DNA of 64,000 bases. It comes from Lindgomyces ingoldianus. Its lineage: Eukaryota; Ascomycota; Dothideomycetes; Pleosporales; Lindgomycetaceae. A model generated the notes under the pieces. That model searched no databases, was not told the DNA's origin, and saw only the letters and a list, made by a program, of their open reading frames with translations. The stretch is from contig NW_022985166.1 of assembly GCF_010093535.1 (NCBI RefSeq), forward strand, positions 315,933-379,932, written 5' to 3'. Both the position numbers and the translations under genes were made by a program. Below, one piece after another: positions 25,883 to 37,848 of the stretch; position 1 is the stretch's first letter, and each line of letters opens with the position of its first letter.

Positions 25883-26099
25883 TGTTAAATAGGCTCTATG
25901 CTAGCTATGCAAAGTAAAGAGGTTTACACAGTGTACACATTGCGCAGGGGGGGGGGGGTTTGCAGGTAACTAGTGTTAATTCTTCTTGTTCTAATTCTGT
26001 GCGAAGGAAAGGGGTATTTATCCGTCTGTGCGTACAACTGTGACACAAGACCATGACACGTGACGCCTAACCGCGTATCCAAATACTGCTATTTAGACA
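25883..26099 (-). repeat. Diverged 5' LTR of copia B
   Basis: On the plus strand it starts TGTTAAATAGGCTC and ends TTTAGACA, matching the ends of the copia LTR in reverse. It is shortened to 217 bp by deletions and contains a run of about 12 G near 25947. It differs from the LTRs of A far more than those differ from each other. Confidence 0.7.
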
Positions 26100-26586
26100 C
26101 TTTACATATTTTATAAAGTCTATGTTTTTTAAGTTAGTTTTTAATAATTTATTTTTTTATCTTAATTAATAATGTTTTAGAATTATGTAGTTATTATTAG
26201 CATAGTCTTTGTTTTCTACTCTTGTATAGAATAGTAATTAGTTATTTTATTAGTAGGCCTTCTATTAGAAGTAGTAAAAAGCGCATTCCTGTCTATGTTT
26301 ACATTCTGTCTAAGGTGTTTATTTATGCAGTAGGGATTCTTTATAGTAAGTGCAGTCTAGGTTTTTGCTAGTTATTACCTATTCTTCTATTGCATTAGTT
26401 ACCACGCCCTAGAGAATGCTTCTAATAGGCTACTATCTAGCTTAATGCTTTGTAGTCTAATAGCTTTAGTAATATTTATTAGTACATAAATACTATTTTA
26501 CTATGCATTCTATGCTATTAGTTCTTACTACTATTAGTTGTTGTTATGTTTATTATAGATATTTTTAAGTTCTTATTATTAATAAG
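26100..26586. other. AT-rich DNA between two inverted copia LTRs
   Basis: RIP-like sequence with no recognisable domain or repeat relation that I could establish. Confidence 0.5.
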
Positions 26587-26866
26587 TGTTAAATAGGCTC
26601 TAACAGCTAGCTGCTTATAGTATAAGCGCTTAAGTAGCAAGAGTAAGAGTAGTGTACAGTGTGCACAGCGTATAAGGTAGGTAAGGTGAGAGCAACATGT
26701 TTCTAGTTCTATTGCTCTTGTCTTTCCTCTGTACAGAGGAAAAGGGGGATATCTAGATGTTCGCGCACAGAGGTTCGCGCACGAGCATTATGTGACATAG
26801 ATACGTGGTCCTGCTCGTGCGCGATCGCTTGTATCCAGACCGTGACGCTGCTGCTGCGTACAGACA
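26587..26866 (-). repeat. Solo copia LTR with target duplication
   Basis: 280 bp reading TGTTAAATAGGCTC...CGTACAGACA on the plus strand, the reverse of the copia A LTR. It is flanked by ATAAG on both sides (26582-26586 and 26867-26871). The half nearest its right end is GC-rich and nearly unmutated. It is a complete insertion reduced to one LTR. Confidence 0.9.
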
Positions 26867-26871
26867 ATAAG

Positions 26872-28990
26872 GGATATTCTTTATATTAGCAGTTATTTTC
26901 TAAGTAGCGCTTACTTTTATAGAAGATGCATTTTTTATTATTTTATAAGAGTAACTGTTTTTAGAGAATTGCTATAGTTAGTAATAAAGTATTTACCTAT
27001 TTCTAGCTTAGTTGTAGGACTTTAAATTAGTTAGATATATATTTAAATTTTTAGTTTTAATATACTATATTTAAAAAAAAACCCTTTTACTATTCTTTTT
27101 TATTAATAGGTTATATTAGACTCTAGATATTATAAAAATAATAGTATATGTTTCTATGTTGTTTCCTACTGTTGCCTAAAAGTAAGGGACACTACAGTTT
27201 CTTAGATTATATTCTTCTAAGTATATCTAGCAGGTTTCTTATAAGAATCTCTGTGCTAGTTCTTAAGCTAGAGTCTTATATGTTTAGTTATTAAAGAAGA
27301 ACTTTTTCTTTTCTTTTAACATGTTTTTAATATATTCTATAGTTTAGGCTATTATTCTATATCCTTTATAGACTGTAGCTTATGTTAAGGCTTAGTATAA
27401 TTCTTAGCTATTACAGACCTCTACTTTCTAGTATTCTTATAGACATTGTTTTAATTTGCAATTTCCTCTGCATTTCTAGCAAATTTTATAGTTAAGTTAG
27501 TTTTTAATGTTCTTTAAAGTTAAGCCTGTTTTTATATTTAAGACTTTTATAGTAGCTAAAGTGCTTTTACTATTCTCTTTTTTTAAATCTAGGTATCTGT
27601 TTCTAAAGTAACCTAGTTTACTATAGTCTAAGTAAGCCTTCTTCTTATAACATTTCTTTTTTTTTTATCAAGGTTGTTGTTTCTTTAGTTTTTTTTTATA
27701 AGTTTAATTTTACTAAGGTTTATTAGTTTTTTATACTAAGCTAGTTTTTCTTTTTATTTAGTAATAAATAATGTTTTTTATAGCTTATTTTAGTGTTTTT
27801 TAAAAGGTAGTCGTTATATTTAGTTGCAGCTTTAATAAATTTAACTAGTTATTCTAGCTTATTTATATAAAAGAATTTGTTCTTTACTGCGTTTTTTAGT
27901 CTCTTATAAAACATTTTATACAACACTTTCTAGTCTGTCTATCTACACTAGGCTTAATATTCCCTAAACCTAGCTATATAAGTTTAGAATATGCTTTTTC
28001 TTTAGTGTAAGTTGTTTATTTTATCTATAGCTATTTCTTTTTTATTAGTAAAACTATAAAGGGCTGTTAAGGCTTCTTTAAATAACTATATAGTTATAAA
28101 TATTTTTTATGTTTCTTCTAAAAGTTCTTGTCTATACACTTAGTAATTTCTCTAATAGTCTATGTAAAGTTAGAACTATATAGCTAGGTGCCTATCTAGA
28201 AGTAGTTCTATCTATTAAATTATTTTATAGTTAGTTTTAAAGGCTCCTAGGTTGTAATTTATATATAAGTAGCATTATATAAAGAAGAGTCTAAGATCTT
28301 ATAAGTCTTCTTTAAATAGTTTAAAAAGTAAAAGTTGTAGTAACTTTTTTACTAAGATGTTATTTTCTTTATTTTATTTATTTTATAGAGTTGTAACTTA
28401 GACCTAGAGTGCTTATAGTTATTTTAAGAGTTCTAGTTTATTTAGTGTTAGGTTAGTAGCACTACTAATAGGTGCCTTCTCTGTTGCCTAGATTAGGTTA
28501 GAAGGGGTTATACTTCTTAAAGAATTAGTAATTAATGTTATAATTTCTACTTACTAGCCACATGCTAATTAGGACGCGGTGTAAGTACGTAGGCTAAGGA
28601 TAAAATAAGAGAGGATTTAGATAGAATATAGGTCTTGTCTAGGGTGTACTATCCCTAATTTAACCTATAGGGCTTATAAAGAGGATTAGGCTAGTTGTAG
28701 TTTATCCCTTATACGCTGTATAAGAAGCAGGCAGGAACAATCTCTATATAAGATAATAATTAGAGTATATATGTGCGCAAGTATATAAAACAAGAATAAT
28801 CTTTAAAAGTTATTCTAGTTACTTAGTCTTATAGCAAAGATAAAACTAAACCTTAATTATAACCTTTTAAGCCTAGTTATAGCTAAGACTATATACTTTA
28901 AGTTCTGCCTGCAGTGCCTACAGTGCCTGCAGACTACTGTCTGCGGTTGTTGCGGTCACTACAGTTAACTAGTCTAAACTAGGATGTTGT
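26872..28990 (-). mobile_element. Decayed retroelement, longer relative of 13312-14450
   Basis: The right half shares many blocks with 13312-14450. In the minus-strand reading around 27440-27490 a cysteine-rich piece (CRGNCKLKQC) resembles the kind of small zinc-binding segment seen in gag proteins. That is the only hint of class. All frames are broken. Confidence 0.4.
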
Positions 28991-29149
28991 CGCCTAACCG
29001 TCTTGTTTACCGTCTGTGCTCGTTATCAGAAGGCTGCCTAAGGCTAGCCACTAATCCTGTGTAAGCTTCACCTCTATTGTCTAACACTTGCTTATGATTT
29101 TGCTTAAATTGTAACAATAGTTTACTTTAAAATAGTAAAAGTGTTTTTT
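28991..29149. other. Boundary stretch between repeats
   Basis: Short, partly GC-normal sequence (to about 29060) followed by AT-rich DNA. Nothing recognisable. Confidence 0.4.
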
Positions 29150-30825
29150 TATTATTATAGGCTATTAAGTAAGCTTCTATTATCTTAAAAAAGCTTTTTT
29201 AAGTATGTTTAAAACCTAAGTTTAGTACTTTTAAGCTAAGTAGTATTTTTTTTATAAGTAGAAAAACTATTTTAACTTTAATATAAACTTTTTAATAGTA
29301 GCACTAATAAAGTAAGCTTTAAAAGTAAAAAATGCTTTTTTTTTTTTACTTATTTTTAAAGTTTAAAACACTTATTATACTTTTATTTTATTATTACTAG
29401 TAATAAAGTAAGTTTATAAAAGCTTAATTATTTTTTTTATATTTTTAAACTAAAAGTTGTCTAATTTAGATAGGTATCTAGGCTCTAAGTATTTCTTTGT
29501 AATACTAGCAGTGTGTCTCTATACTAACGCTATGTGTGCACGCTTACTCTAATAGTAATTTAAATTAATATTAAGTCTATCTATAATAAAAGCTTACTAT
29601 TATTTAAATATAAGTTTTTTACTATTTATAAAGTTTTTAATCTTAAGTGTATATTTAGTAAAGTAGCTTTAAAAAAGCTTAAAAGTGCTTAAAAAGTTTT
29701 TTACTATTAGTATAGTAAAAGTAATTTAAAGCATTATTAAAAGTAATTTAGTAGTTAGTAAAAGTTAATTAAAACTAATAGTTTTTAATTTAGTTAGCTA
29801 TTTAATTTATTCTTTTAATTAAGTAACTTAGTTTTTAAAAGCTATGTTACTATAGTTTAACTTTAAATTTAGTAGGTTTTTAGCTTTAAGTCTTATAAAA
29901 AAAAAAGGTTAGCTATTAAAGTTAATAGTTATTTAGCTTTAGTAGTAAGCATCTTACTTTTGCTATAGCTAGAGTATGTTATAACCTTTATACTAAGGTT
30001 TAAAAGTAGTTAAAAGTTAAGCATTAGTAGTTATCTTTAATTCTATTAAGTTATTAGTAGTTTTTAAGTTTTTACTTTAGCATACTTTTTATAACTTTTT
30101 TAAAAGTAATTTTAATTATAAAAAAATAAAAAGTTCTAAACTTAAAAGCTTTAGTTAATAAACAGTTTTTAAAATCTTATTAATAATAACTAAATAATTT
30201 AATATAATAGTGTATAAAAATTATAACTTAAACTAAATTAAACACTTTTTAAAGTTAAATATAGTTATATAAATAATTAATATAATATTATTGTGGAGGA
30301 TAAAATAGCCTGGCAGTAGCTGTTCAGAAGATCGGATGAAGTGACTCTGCTATCTAAGAGAGCTAAAGGCTCTCCTTATATACACCGAGCTTCGGAACAT
30401 AATATCTCCAGATCCCGAGCTGCGTCCCAGGCTCTGAGCCCCCAGTCCCAGGCTCTGAGCCCCAGCCAAGGCTCTTAGTATACGCGACAATTATTAATAA
30501 AGCTATTACTAGCAAAAGTAAGTTTTCTAATATAATATAATAGCATAGGCAAGATAATAAGTCTAAATGCAGTAGAAATCTACTAAGAGGCATATAGAAG
30601 TGTGTAGGGACTTAATAATCTAGGAATTCTATTAACACCTATAGGCTTTATATAAAGAATATTAGAAAACTACTACGCTAGCTAAAAGAAAAGGTGCAAC
30701 TAAATATTTAAAGGAATAGAGGTAACTATAGAGGACAGGGTTAAGTTATAGTTAGAGCTGATACAGAGACCCTTTAGATAGGTTCTAAGCGATCTAAGAT
30801 GGAACAATTTGTAAGAATTGTTACA
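29150..30825 (-). mobile_element. Second copy of the outer non-autonomous LTR family, inverted
   Basis: The reverse complement of 29490-29760 matches internal parts of the outer element around 2100-2600 (for example the block TATTATAGATAGACTTAA). Its 5' LTR is at 30536-30825 (TATAATAGCATAGGC...GAATTGTTACA), heavily RIP-mutated. The internal sequence next to the LTR matches 1633-1683. An unrelated solo LTR sits inside at 30292-30489. No 3' LTR was found, so the copy is truncated on the left. Confidence 0.75.
30292..30489. repeat. Third-family solo LTR, unmutated
   Basis: 198 bp, TGTGGAGG...CGCGACA, flanked by ATTAT on both sides (30287-30291 and 30490-30494). It has normal GC content inside fully RIP-mutated DNA. 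It contains a roughly 20-bp tandem duplication of a CCCAGGCTCTGAGCCCC unit. A TTATATACA box lies near 30376. The 76-codon minus-strand frame over this area is incidental. Confidence 0.85.
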
Positions 30826-30852
30826 ATAATTACTTACTTTTTATTATTTTTT

Positions 30853-31128
30853 AGCTTTTATAAGTTAGCTATAAAATTAGCTTATAAAAGTTATTTAGTA
30901 TATTAGTTATTTATCATTTTTTAAAAAACTTTATATATATAGCTATAGCATGTTATTTTAGAAGTGTTACATTTTATGTAAAAGCTTAGAGTGTAAGCTG
31001 ATCTAATATTCTTTTACTATGTCTAAGTAGTGTTGTTAGAAATGCATTAGTGTAAAAAAAGTAGTTTAGTAAGGTCTTAGTAAAAGCAAGAAACTTAGGT
31101 GTGTAAGTAACTTGCCTATAGAGTATGT
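30853..31128. mobile_element. Truncated arm of the fold-back element
   Basis: Aligns with the right arm of the element at 5923-7022 (about 6750-7022), ending AACTTGCCTATAGAGTATGT followed by TA. Only one arm is present. It is strongly RIP-mutated and marks the right edge of the AT-rich block. Confidence 0.75.
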
Positions 31129-31429
31129 TAAAGTAATATACTAATTTAAAAGCTTAAATAAGAGAAACGCTAGCTACAGAGGCTAGAAACTGCTAACCCC
31201 CAGGCTATACTCTGTTTAGAGTAGCGTCCTCGGTTCTCTCATCACCCCGGCTGAGCTAGCTGAGATAATCTTATCTCCTCACACGATGTACTTTTCCTAA
31301 AGCGGTAAGTGAATGCATGGGCATCTCCACATCACTAACACATACATAGGGACTTTTCAGAACGTGAAAGCAAAAGACAGGCCAGTTTCCTACGCTCAAC
31401 AGTACAGAATCTTAAAGCCTTTCCCCATC

Positions 31430-32288
31430 ATGTCGCTGCAAAGGGTCCGGATAGCGATGCTCAACGCAGATATTCCCGTCCCAAGTGTGCGTGCCAAACT
31501 AGTCTCATATGGCGATATATTCCACAACCTTCTAAGCACTGCTGTCGGTAGAATCGCACGTAATTTTGAGATTGAATCAACCAACTTCGATATTGTCCAG
31601 GGCGAATACCCTTCCCTGCCTGGAATCGACGTCATCCTTATCACCGGCTCAGCAGCCTCGGCTTACGACGACGTGGAATGGATACATCGACTCGAAAATT
31701 ACATCTTAGATCTATTTCAAAACTCTCCGCAGATTAAGATATTTGGAGCTGCTTCAGCCATCAGTTGATTTGCCAGAGTTCTATTCCGGAGGTACGGTGT
31801 GCGGGTTGAGAAGGACCCGAGTGGATGGGAGTTAGGAGTCCGTGAGATAGTGGTTACGGATGAGTTCTGGGTGAGACTGAGAGGGAGAAGAAATAGGATT
31901 TCTGCTCGAGAACAGAAGCTTCGACTGCAGTTTGTGCATGCCGACCATGTTAGATTGCCATCACCCAATGCACTGCCGGATTCGTGAATCAGAATGGGCA
32001 TTACACAGCATTGCGCCGTTTAGGGATTATATCAGCCCAGCCGGGTGCTCACATTTCAATGCTATTTTGAGTTTAAACGATTCGTGAATACGGAGACGTT
32101 GAGAATCTTCGGTGCGTCTTAGCAACCAGAGGTGTTGCAGAACATCTTTAGGGCCATCGATGGAGAGATAATGATGCTGAACATGCCGGCGAGATGGTTC
32201 TCCGCTTTCTATTGGGGAATAAGGATGGAGAAGGTCGTATATCATGTGGTGCAGGGGGATTGCTAACGCCGCCCTTGGAGGAATGAGA
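31430..32288 (+). pseudogene. Class I glutamine amidotransferase-like pseudogene
   Basis: The start ATG (MSLQRVRIAMLNADIP) and following sequence resemble the fungal GuaA-like class I glutamine amidotransferases, which release ammonia from glutamine with a Cys-His-Glu triad. A YGDIF segment, EYPSLPGIDVILITGS and, further on, YGVRVEKDPSGWELGV and VLTFQCYFEFKRFVN fit the family in order. The gene is broken by a paired -1/+1 frameshift around the expected catalytic Cys (about 31746-31770), stops at 31985, 32021 (TAG, likely from CAG) and 32120 (TAG, likely from TGG), and a late frameshift near 32165. The residue where the family has its active-site His is Tyr (32063). An ATG at 31313 extends the frame upstream but does not look like family sequence. 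It is convergent with the regulator at 32801-35101. Confidence 0.72.
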
Positions 32289-32800
32289 GCTGCACTAAGA
32301 CACTCCACTAGCTAGCAGATACAATAGAACCCAAATGAAGTCACAAATCAGGACCTCTAAGACCAAACGGTATGTAATCTTTGGAGAAACGTAAACGACA
32401 GCTCTTACAGATGAGGTGAGAGCATTCAATACGACCTTCAGGACTCGTGGTACTGGAAGATAAGGGCAGTAGTAGTGGGATAAGCCGCAGGTTGATAATG
32501 TAGAGGCTTTCTGTATTTTCAAGGCCAAGGCCTTCATACCCTAGGCATTCTTTACGAGTGGCAGGCCGAGGGGTAACGCATTTTAGATGGTCACGTGCAT
32601 CGTCCCTCCAAGGCCTCCTGACAGGTCTTGAAAGATGAGGATAAATTCTGCTGTGGATTGCTGCCCTTGTAGGGTCTTAAGTGCGTCTTATTTCATCTAA
32701 ATCGCACGCCAATGGCGAATAAAAGGGGTGAGGGGTGAGCTAGGCGCATTATATTACAGAACAGTAATTGAGCAAGTCGATATCTAGGTAGCTCAGTATA
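32289..32800. other. Intergenic DNA between convergent pseudogene and regulator
   Basis: About 500 bases of normal composition containing only short frames that look incidental. It should hold the 3' ends of the two flanking transcripts. Confidence 0.5.
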
Positions 32801-35101
32801 CTAGTCAAAGCCTGCATCTGGCAAGAAAAACCCAAAGTCCAAATCCAACCCATAGCATTCTTGCCCATCATCAGGACTTGCTGATGCGAGGCCCGCATCG
32901 TTGAGAGAAGGCAACGAGGCAGTGCTAGCCCGTGTCTGTAGCAGATCACGACAGAACCCAAGGCTATCTACTGCACTCTGTGCGATCTTAAGTTCGCAAG
33001 AAGTGCCTTCCTCTATAGCCTCGGCCTGGGCCATAAGCATACTCAGGAACATGTGGCCCTTGATATTGGTCTCGCCTTGCCGGATCCTCTCTGAGGATAA
33101 CAGAATCATATCCTTCATGGCTTGCTTGAGGAGATCTTTGTATTGAGAGTTACTGTGCAGCGTCCCGTCGAGGCGCTGGGCCTCGACCCGGGCGATAAAC
33201 TCGATGCTGAGAACGGCTAATGCGTACCTGATGCCCTCCCTGAACATTCCTCCGCCGATAGCCATAAGATGGGAGAAAGTCTCGTCTAGCTCGGGTGAAA
33301 TGATGGCCATGGCAGTGTCCAGACTAACCTTGAGTGAGTAGTAGAATAATGGGTTCGTCCGCGCTTGGCAAGCGAATGGGCAGTGTAGAGGGATCATGAA
33401 ACGACGCACTAGGTAGTGAAGTAGATTCCGGTGAAATGGTGTTACACCAGATTCCTCGTTCTCCTGCATGAAACTACTACATGATCGATATGCGTTGGTG
33501 ATCTCTGAGTCAAGGGCAAGGACATCCAGATAAGAAAGTTCAGAGTGTAATCCATTCAAAAGCTGGAGGATCCGGAGACGGGCGGGTAAAGAGTCCAGTA
33601 GAATAAGCTGCATCGAGGTTGTGGTGTAGGTACCCTTGGGGTGAGGCTGTAACGCGGTAGTCGACTCGTCCATCTCATCGTCGTTGTTGTTGGAAGGCGG
33701 CTCGGTATCAAATTCGTCGAAGGAGATTCTGGGCGGCATCGCTGAGTCTAAAGACGACTGAACAACCATTTCGAGAATGGTGGCCCACAGCCTCCTGCGG
33801 AGTTCGGTTTGCAACACGGGCATTGCTGGGAGATATTTAGGGTCACGGTGCAAGCCTATTTGAATGGCTCTATGAATGAGTGATCCCATCGACATCCACA
33901 CTAGGTCTCCACCGATTGAGAAGATCTGTCGCGCTAGGATGGTTAGACAGTAAATTTGTACCCCGGGGATGTCTAAGCGGTCTTTCTTTAATGGCCCAGA
34001 AAGCCATGTCTGAGCAGCATGTACCCATTGATGAACCATGTTGCGAAATGCGGCATCCGTGTCTCCATGCTCGTATAGGCTTGAACCTATCCCAATGACA
34101 AGAAGGATCCTGAGTCGTAAGTCAGTTGTGACGCTTTCCGGATGGTTCCAATATTTCTGGTATTCGGCCCAGAAAGTAGGTACATGGAGTATCCGGTGTG
34201 TCGACTCATAGGATCGGAAGTACAGGGCTACCATAGTATCGGCTACCTCGCGGGAGGGGAGCGCAAGGCCGACGTCAGGACACGAGAGACATCCCCTTGG
34301 CCGCCCTACCTTAATACTTCTTGCTATACTTTTGCATTCTTGGAGGAGATTACCCATCTGAGTAAGCAGAGCTCTAGTTTCAGCGCCTTGAAATGAGGCT
34401 CCCGTTCCATTGCCGCTGGCCTCAGAATAGCAATCATAGACGGTTGCGAACTTGCGAGGTGATCAGTGGAAGGCTACGCGGTGCAGATGAATACCCACTG
34501 TACGTACCTCTTGAGCCGTGCCCATCCAGTGGCTCCATCTCAAGATCCTCGTTTTGTTCAGGACTATTTGCGAGTTTTGGAGCCCGGACTGGCGCGCGAG
34601 TATGTCCCGGCCATTTTCGGACAGCACACGGATAGGACCAGATGCTGAAGACTCCTCGAGCTTCTGTATCCGCCGCAAAACATCCCGGAGATCTGGTTCT
34701 GTGTCCAGAGCACGGTCGCGTGATCGGATGTCGTTGCGGCCAAAGGTATTCGGACTGTCACTCTGTCCAGCTGCGTCTGTTGCCACAGCGACCCTAGGAA
34801 AATATAGGTGGTTACTATACTCTGTAATTGGGCGGGTTGGAGCCGAAGGCGAGGGCGCGCAGGGCGACGGGCTTAAATTTGAACCCCATGAACTGCCTTG
34901 TTGGGGTTGCTGCTGGATGACGGGCCCATCACTGTACACCTTGAAGGTACATTGAATCTTGGCGGAGACACAATGTGCACAAGGCTCGTTTCGGTCGCAC
35001 TTGATCTTGCGCCGTCGACATTCCAGGCATGACAGGGCTGGTCTTCGACGTCGTCGGGGTTGTCGCTCCATGAAGGTAGTGAAGTCCCTCGGCCGTATCA
35101 C
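32801..35101 (-). CDS. Zn2Cys6 fungal-specific transcription factor
   Basis: Two exons, 34508-35101 and 32801-34450, joined by a 57-nt intron (34451-34507, donor GTACGT, branch-like CTGAT, acceptor AAG). The product is 747 residues. Residues 25-51 form a canonical binuclear zinc cluster, C-x2-C-x6-C-x5-C-x2-C-x6-C (CLECRRRKIKC...CAHC...C), preceded by an Arg run at 16-20. From about residue 271 (MVALYFRSYESTHRILHVP) the middle domain typical of fungal regulators (Fungal_trans) begins, with SIGGDLVWMSMGSLIHRAIQ at its core. The splice choice keeps the intron-flanking coding in frame (MGTAQE then FATVYDCYSEA). It would be a nuclear DNA-binding regulator. Starts at residue 1 or Met11 are both possible. 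It shows no RIP damage although transposon DNA begins 330 bases upstream. Its target is unknown; the neighbouring ABC transporter is a candidate by position only. Confidence 0.9.
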
Positions 35102-35428
35102 TAGGTATGAAGGCCATTTTTCCAGCGACCGAGTGAAGGCCCTTACATCCGCGTGGGAAGTTCACTTTTCGGCTTTCGGATATAAGAGAAAATGCCGAAG
35201 GCCGCCCGCCCTTACTCCCGCTTACGGCCGTTGACCTCCATCGATCTCCGTAATGAGAAAGGACTCGGACATGTTTCTTCAGCACACTACGATTGTGCAA
35301 GTGAAATGACTAGAAGCCCGAAGCCTATTTTACAAACTATCATACAACCTTCCATTGTTTTAACAGCATCTAAAATATCTAGCTATACTAACAGATGTGC
35401 AGAGGAATTCTAGGACTGGTAGAAGGTC
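35102..35428. other. Upstream region of the transcription factor
   Basis: About 330 bases of non-repetitive DNA between the regulator's start codon and the pogo-like transposon, presumably its promoter. Frames here are shadows. The short distance means the transposon has probably displaced any farther upstream elements. Confidence 0.5.
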
Positions 35429-37848
35429 TCACCTGCTTACGCAACCGAGTGGCTCGTGCAACGGAAATCTCTGTGCCACTTATCACCTAAAAATAAAGCT
35501 TTAGAGCTCTATATAAATTATATCTTAGTTAATTTTTAAGTGTAGTAATTGTTATAAGCAGGGCTATAAATCCTTATATATCTTAAAGTCTTTTAAGTAA
35601 GCTAGCTAACACTGTTGCCTCTAAGGCTAAGATAGCCCTACAACACCTTTCTTATTATCTACTACCTTATAGTACTTAACTATCTCTTGTTGTGTAGTAG
35701 TTTTCTTAACAGTACGCTCCTTTTAGGTCTTCTTAGTAAACTAAGTATTGTTTTAGAGCTGTAGCTTAAGCTGTTAAGCTACCTTTTCTTCTTTATAAAG
35801 TAGAGCTTTTATAGCTACTTTAACATTCTTTATACACTTATTATTTTTATAAGTCTTCTTTTTTAATTACTTTATAGCCTTTTTACTATTTTTTTTCTGC
35901 TGTTGCTTAAGCTTCTTAGCTACTTTATAATTAAGCTTAGCTTATTTTTTGTTTTTTTTTATTATTAAAGCTTTCTAGCCTGTGCTACCTTAGCAGGGCT
36001 AAAGAATAGTTAATTATGTTTATCCTTAGCACATAGAAGCTCTGTAAGGTTCTTACTATACTTTCTCTTCTTCTTTTCTACTACTACTGTTGCTCTAAGA
36101 TTAGCTACCTTATCTTTTAAAAAAATAGCTGTATCTAAAAAGTAGAAAATTATGTTGCTAAGTAATTAGCTATTAATAGTAGTAGTACTAATTTCTAAGC
36201 TAAAAAGTTAATAAATTTACTTTTTATTTTTTAGTAAAAGCTTTAAGCTAGTAGAGCTACTGCTCTAGAGCTAAGATAGTTATTTTAAAGGCCTTATTTT
36301 AAAGCTATTAAGCATAGCACTTTTATTAAGAGAGTAAATACTACACTGCTTAAATCCTAATAGAATGTTCTTTTCTGTAAAAGTTTTAACCTATGCAGTG
36401 TAAAACAGCTTATAAAAATTATGTTTAGTAAGAGCTAAAAAACCCTAAGTTTAGTGCATATGCTTACTAAGCTCTATTAAGTAGTTGCTTTAAAGTAGGC
36501 TAAATAGAGCCTAATCTAAAGGTTACGTTTAATAAGTAGTATGTAGAGGGAGTACATTAATAAGGATTCTATGCTTTATACAGTACTCTAGGAAGCCTAG
36601 AGTAACATGTAAGCTATAGCTATTAAGTATTAAAAGCTTCTAGTCCTTACTATAGTAAGCTTTAGCCTTAGTTTCTTAATTAAAGACTTTCTTTACTTAC
36701 TTAATTACTACTTAGTTATTTGTCTAGCCTGTCTCTGTACTAGTAAAGTAGGATTAGTGCTTAGCAGGATTAAAATCTTAAAACTAGGAGTCTATTAGTG
36801 TAACAATTCTCATGAATCGTTCCATCTCAGGTTGCCTGGAACCTATCTAAAGGGTCTCTGTATCGGCTCCGACCCTGGCTCGACCCTGACTCGACTCTGC
36901 CCGGCCCCCTGCTGTTACCCCTATTCCCTTATGTATTTAGTCGCACCTCGCCCCTGTAGCTAGCTTGGTAGTTTTCTGATATCCTACGTACAAGGCCTAT
37001 AGGTGTTATTAGTATTCCCAGGTCTCTAAGTCCCCACGCACTCCCATATGCCTCTGAGTGGATTCATACCGCATTCGGACCCATTGTCTTGCCTGCGCCG
37101 TTACAATTAGGGCCTTATTTCTAGCAGAATAGATAAGAGCTAGAGGTACCTAGCTGCTATTAGCGCAGATAGTAGCTAGTACTGTAATCTACTTACAATT
37201 GCTATTAGTGCTAGCACTCTTTAAGTAGCTATTCTTTTATAGTTCCTTTATAAAGATTTGCTTTATTATTATAAAGATACTTAGTAAAAAGCTTTTCTTA
37301 TCTATGTTGTATATATTATATAGCTGTACACTATACTTCTTAATTTTCTTTTCTAATTAGTTATAGAAAGGCTCTATCTAAGCAAGGCTATTAGCGTGTT
37401 TACGCTTAATATTAAATAGCCTAAAATAAGCTAATGTTAATTAATTAAAGTTATGCTTAAAAAACTTCTAAATATAGTTCTTGCCTAGCAGCGTATTAAA
37501 AAGCTTTTTAATAAAGTTTTAAACTATAGCTTTAGTAGGTAGTAGCCCTTAAAGTGTTAGGCAATTTATATGCTTAATAAAGGTCTTAGTGTTTTAAGCT
37601 CTAAATAAACATTACTTTTTATAGCCCTTATGTTTTAAGCTAGTAATTCCTTTCTAATAGTGCTACATAGTTAAATAATGTTTTTTTAGCTTAATTTATA
37701 ACTTATTTTATTTAGTAAAAAGTAGTAAAGTAATTAAATTAATTATCTCCTTAAGATCTATTATAGTTGTTAAGTTATTAATTTTTAAAGTTAGTTTGTG
37801 GAAAACAATTTAGTGTTGCATAAGCGAGTCAGTTGCGTAAGCAGGTGA
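35429..37848 (-). mobile_element. pogo/Fot1-type DNA transposon, RIP-dead
   Basis: The ends are inverted: TCACCTGCTTACGCAAC at 35429-35445 and its reverse complement at 37832-37848. A looser inverted match extends on both sides, including GGTAGAAG just outside. Read on the minus strand through stops, 37330-37600 shows pogo-family landmarks: TFIKHINCLTL, LGKNYI and, further on, KKYSVQLYNIYNIDKK. That last resembles the region around the first catalytic Asp of DDE transposases. The C-terminal part toward 35900 is Lys/Glu-rich. Many stops make it inactive. A solo LTR (36799-37105) is inserted in it. It lies between the regulator and the transporter, about 130 bases from the transporter's stop codon. 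Confidence 0.82.
36799..37105 (+). repeat. Solo family-1 LTR inside the pogo element
   Basis: 307 bp, TGTAACAATTC...GCGCCGTTACA, flanked by ATTAG on both sides (36794-36798 and 37106-37110). It is the least mutated member of family 1 in the window. It is about 54 bp shorter than the copy at 1272 because it lacks one internal stretch after the GGCTC block. Confidence 0.92.

Larger units (their letters stand above)
22478..26099 (-). mobile_element. Right-hand piece of inverted copia copy B with its 5' LTR
   Basis: The reverse complement aligns with copia A from its 5' LTR to about 19800. For example the block at 23640-23760 is the reverse of 18520-18660. The 5' LTR of B is at 25883-26099. Where A is absent, B would read continuously across GTTC. 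B has its own insertions, including a stretch at about 24920-25085 that A lacks. All frames are dead. Confidence 0.82.

Noticed and set aside
30363..30593. 76-codon minus-strand gene
   Set aside because: It covers the unmutated solo LTR and adjoining LTR of another family.
31313..31768. Intact 151-codon gene
   Set aside because: The frame is only the N-terminal part of the broken amidotransferase-like gene plus an upstream extension; recognisable family sequence continues after the stop.
34358..34507. Longer intron in the transcription factor, with exon 2 starting at the ATG at 34357
   Set aside because: The 31 codons upstream of that ATG are open and coding-like, and a 57-nt intron with a good branch-like site joins the same frame.
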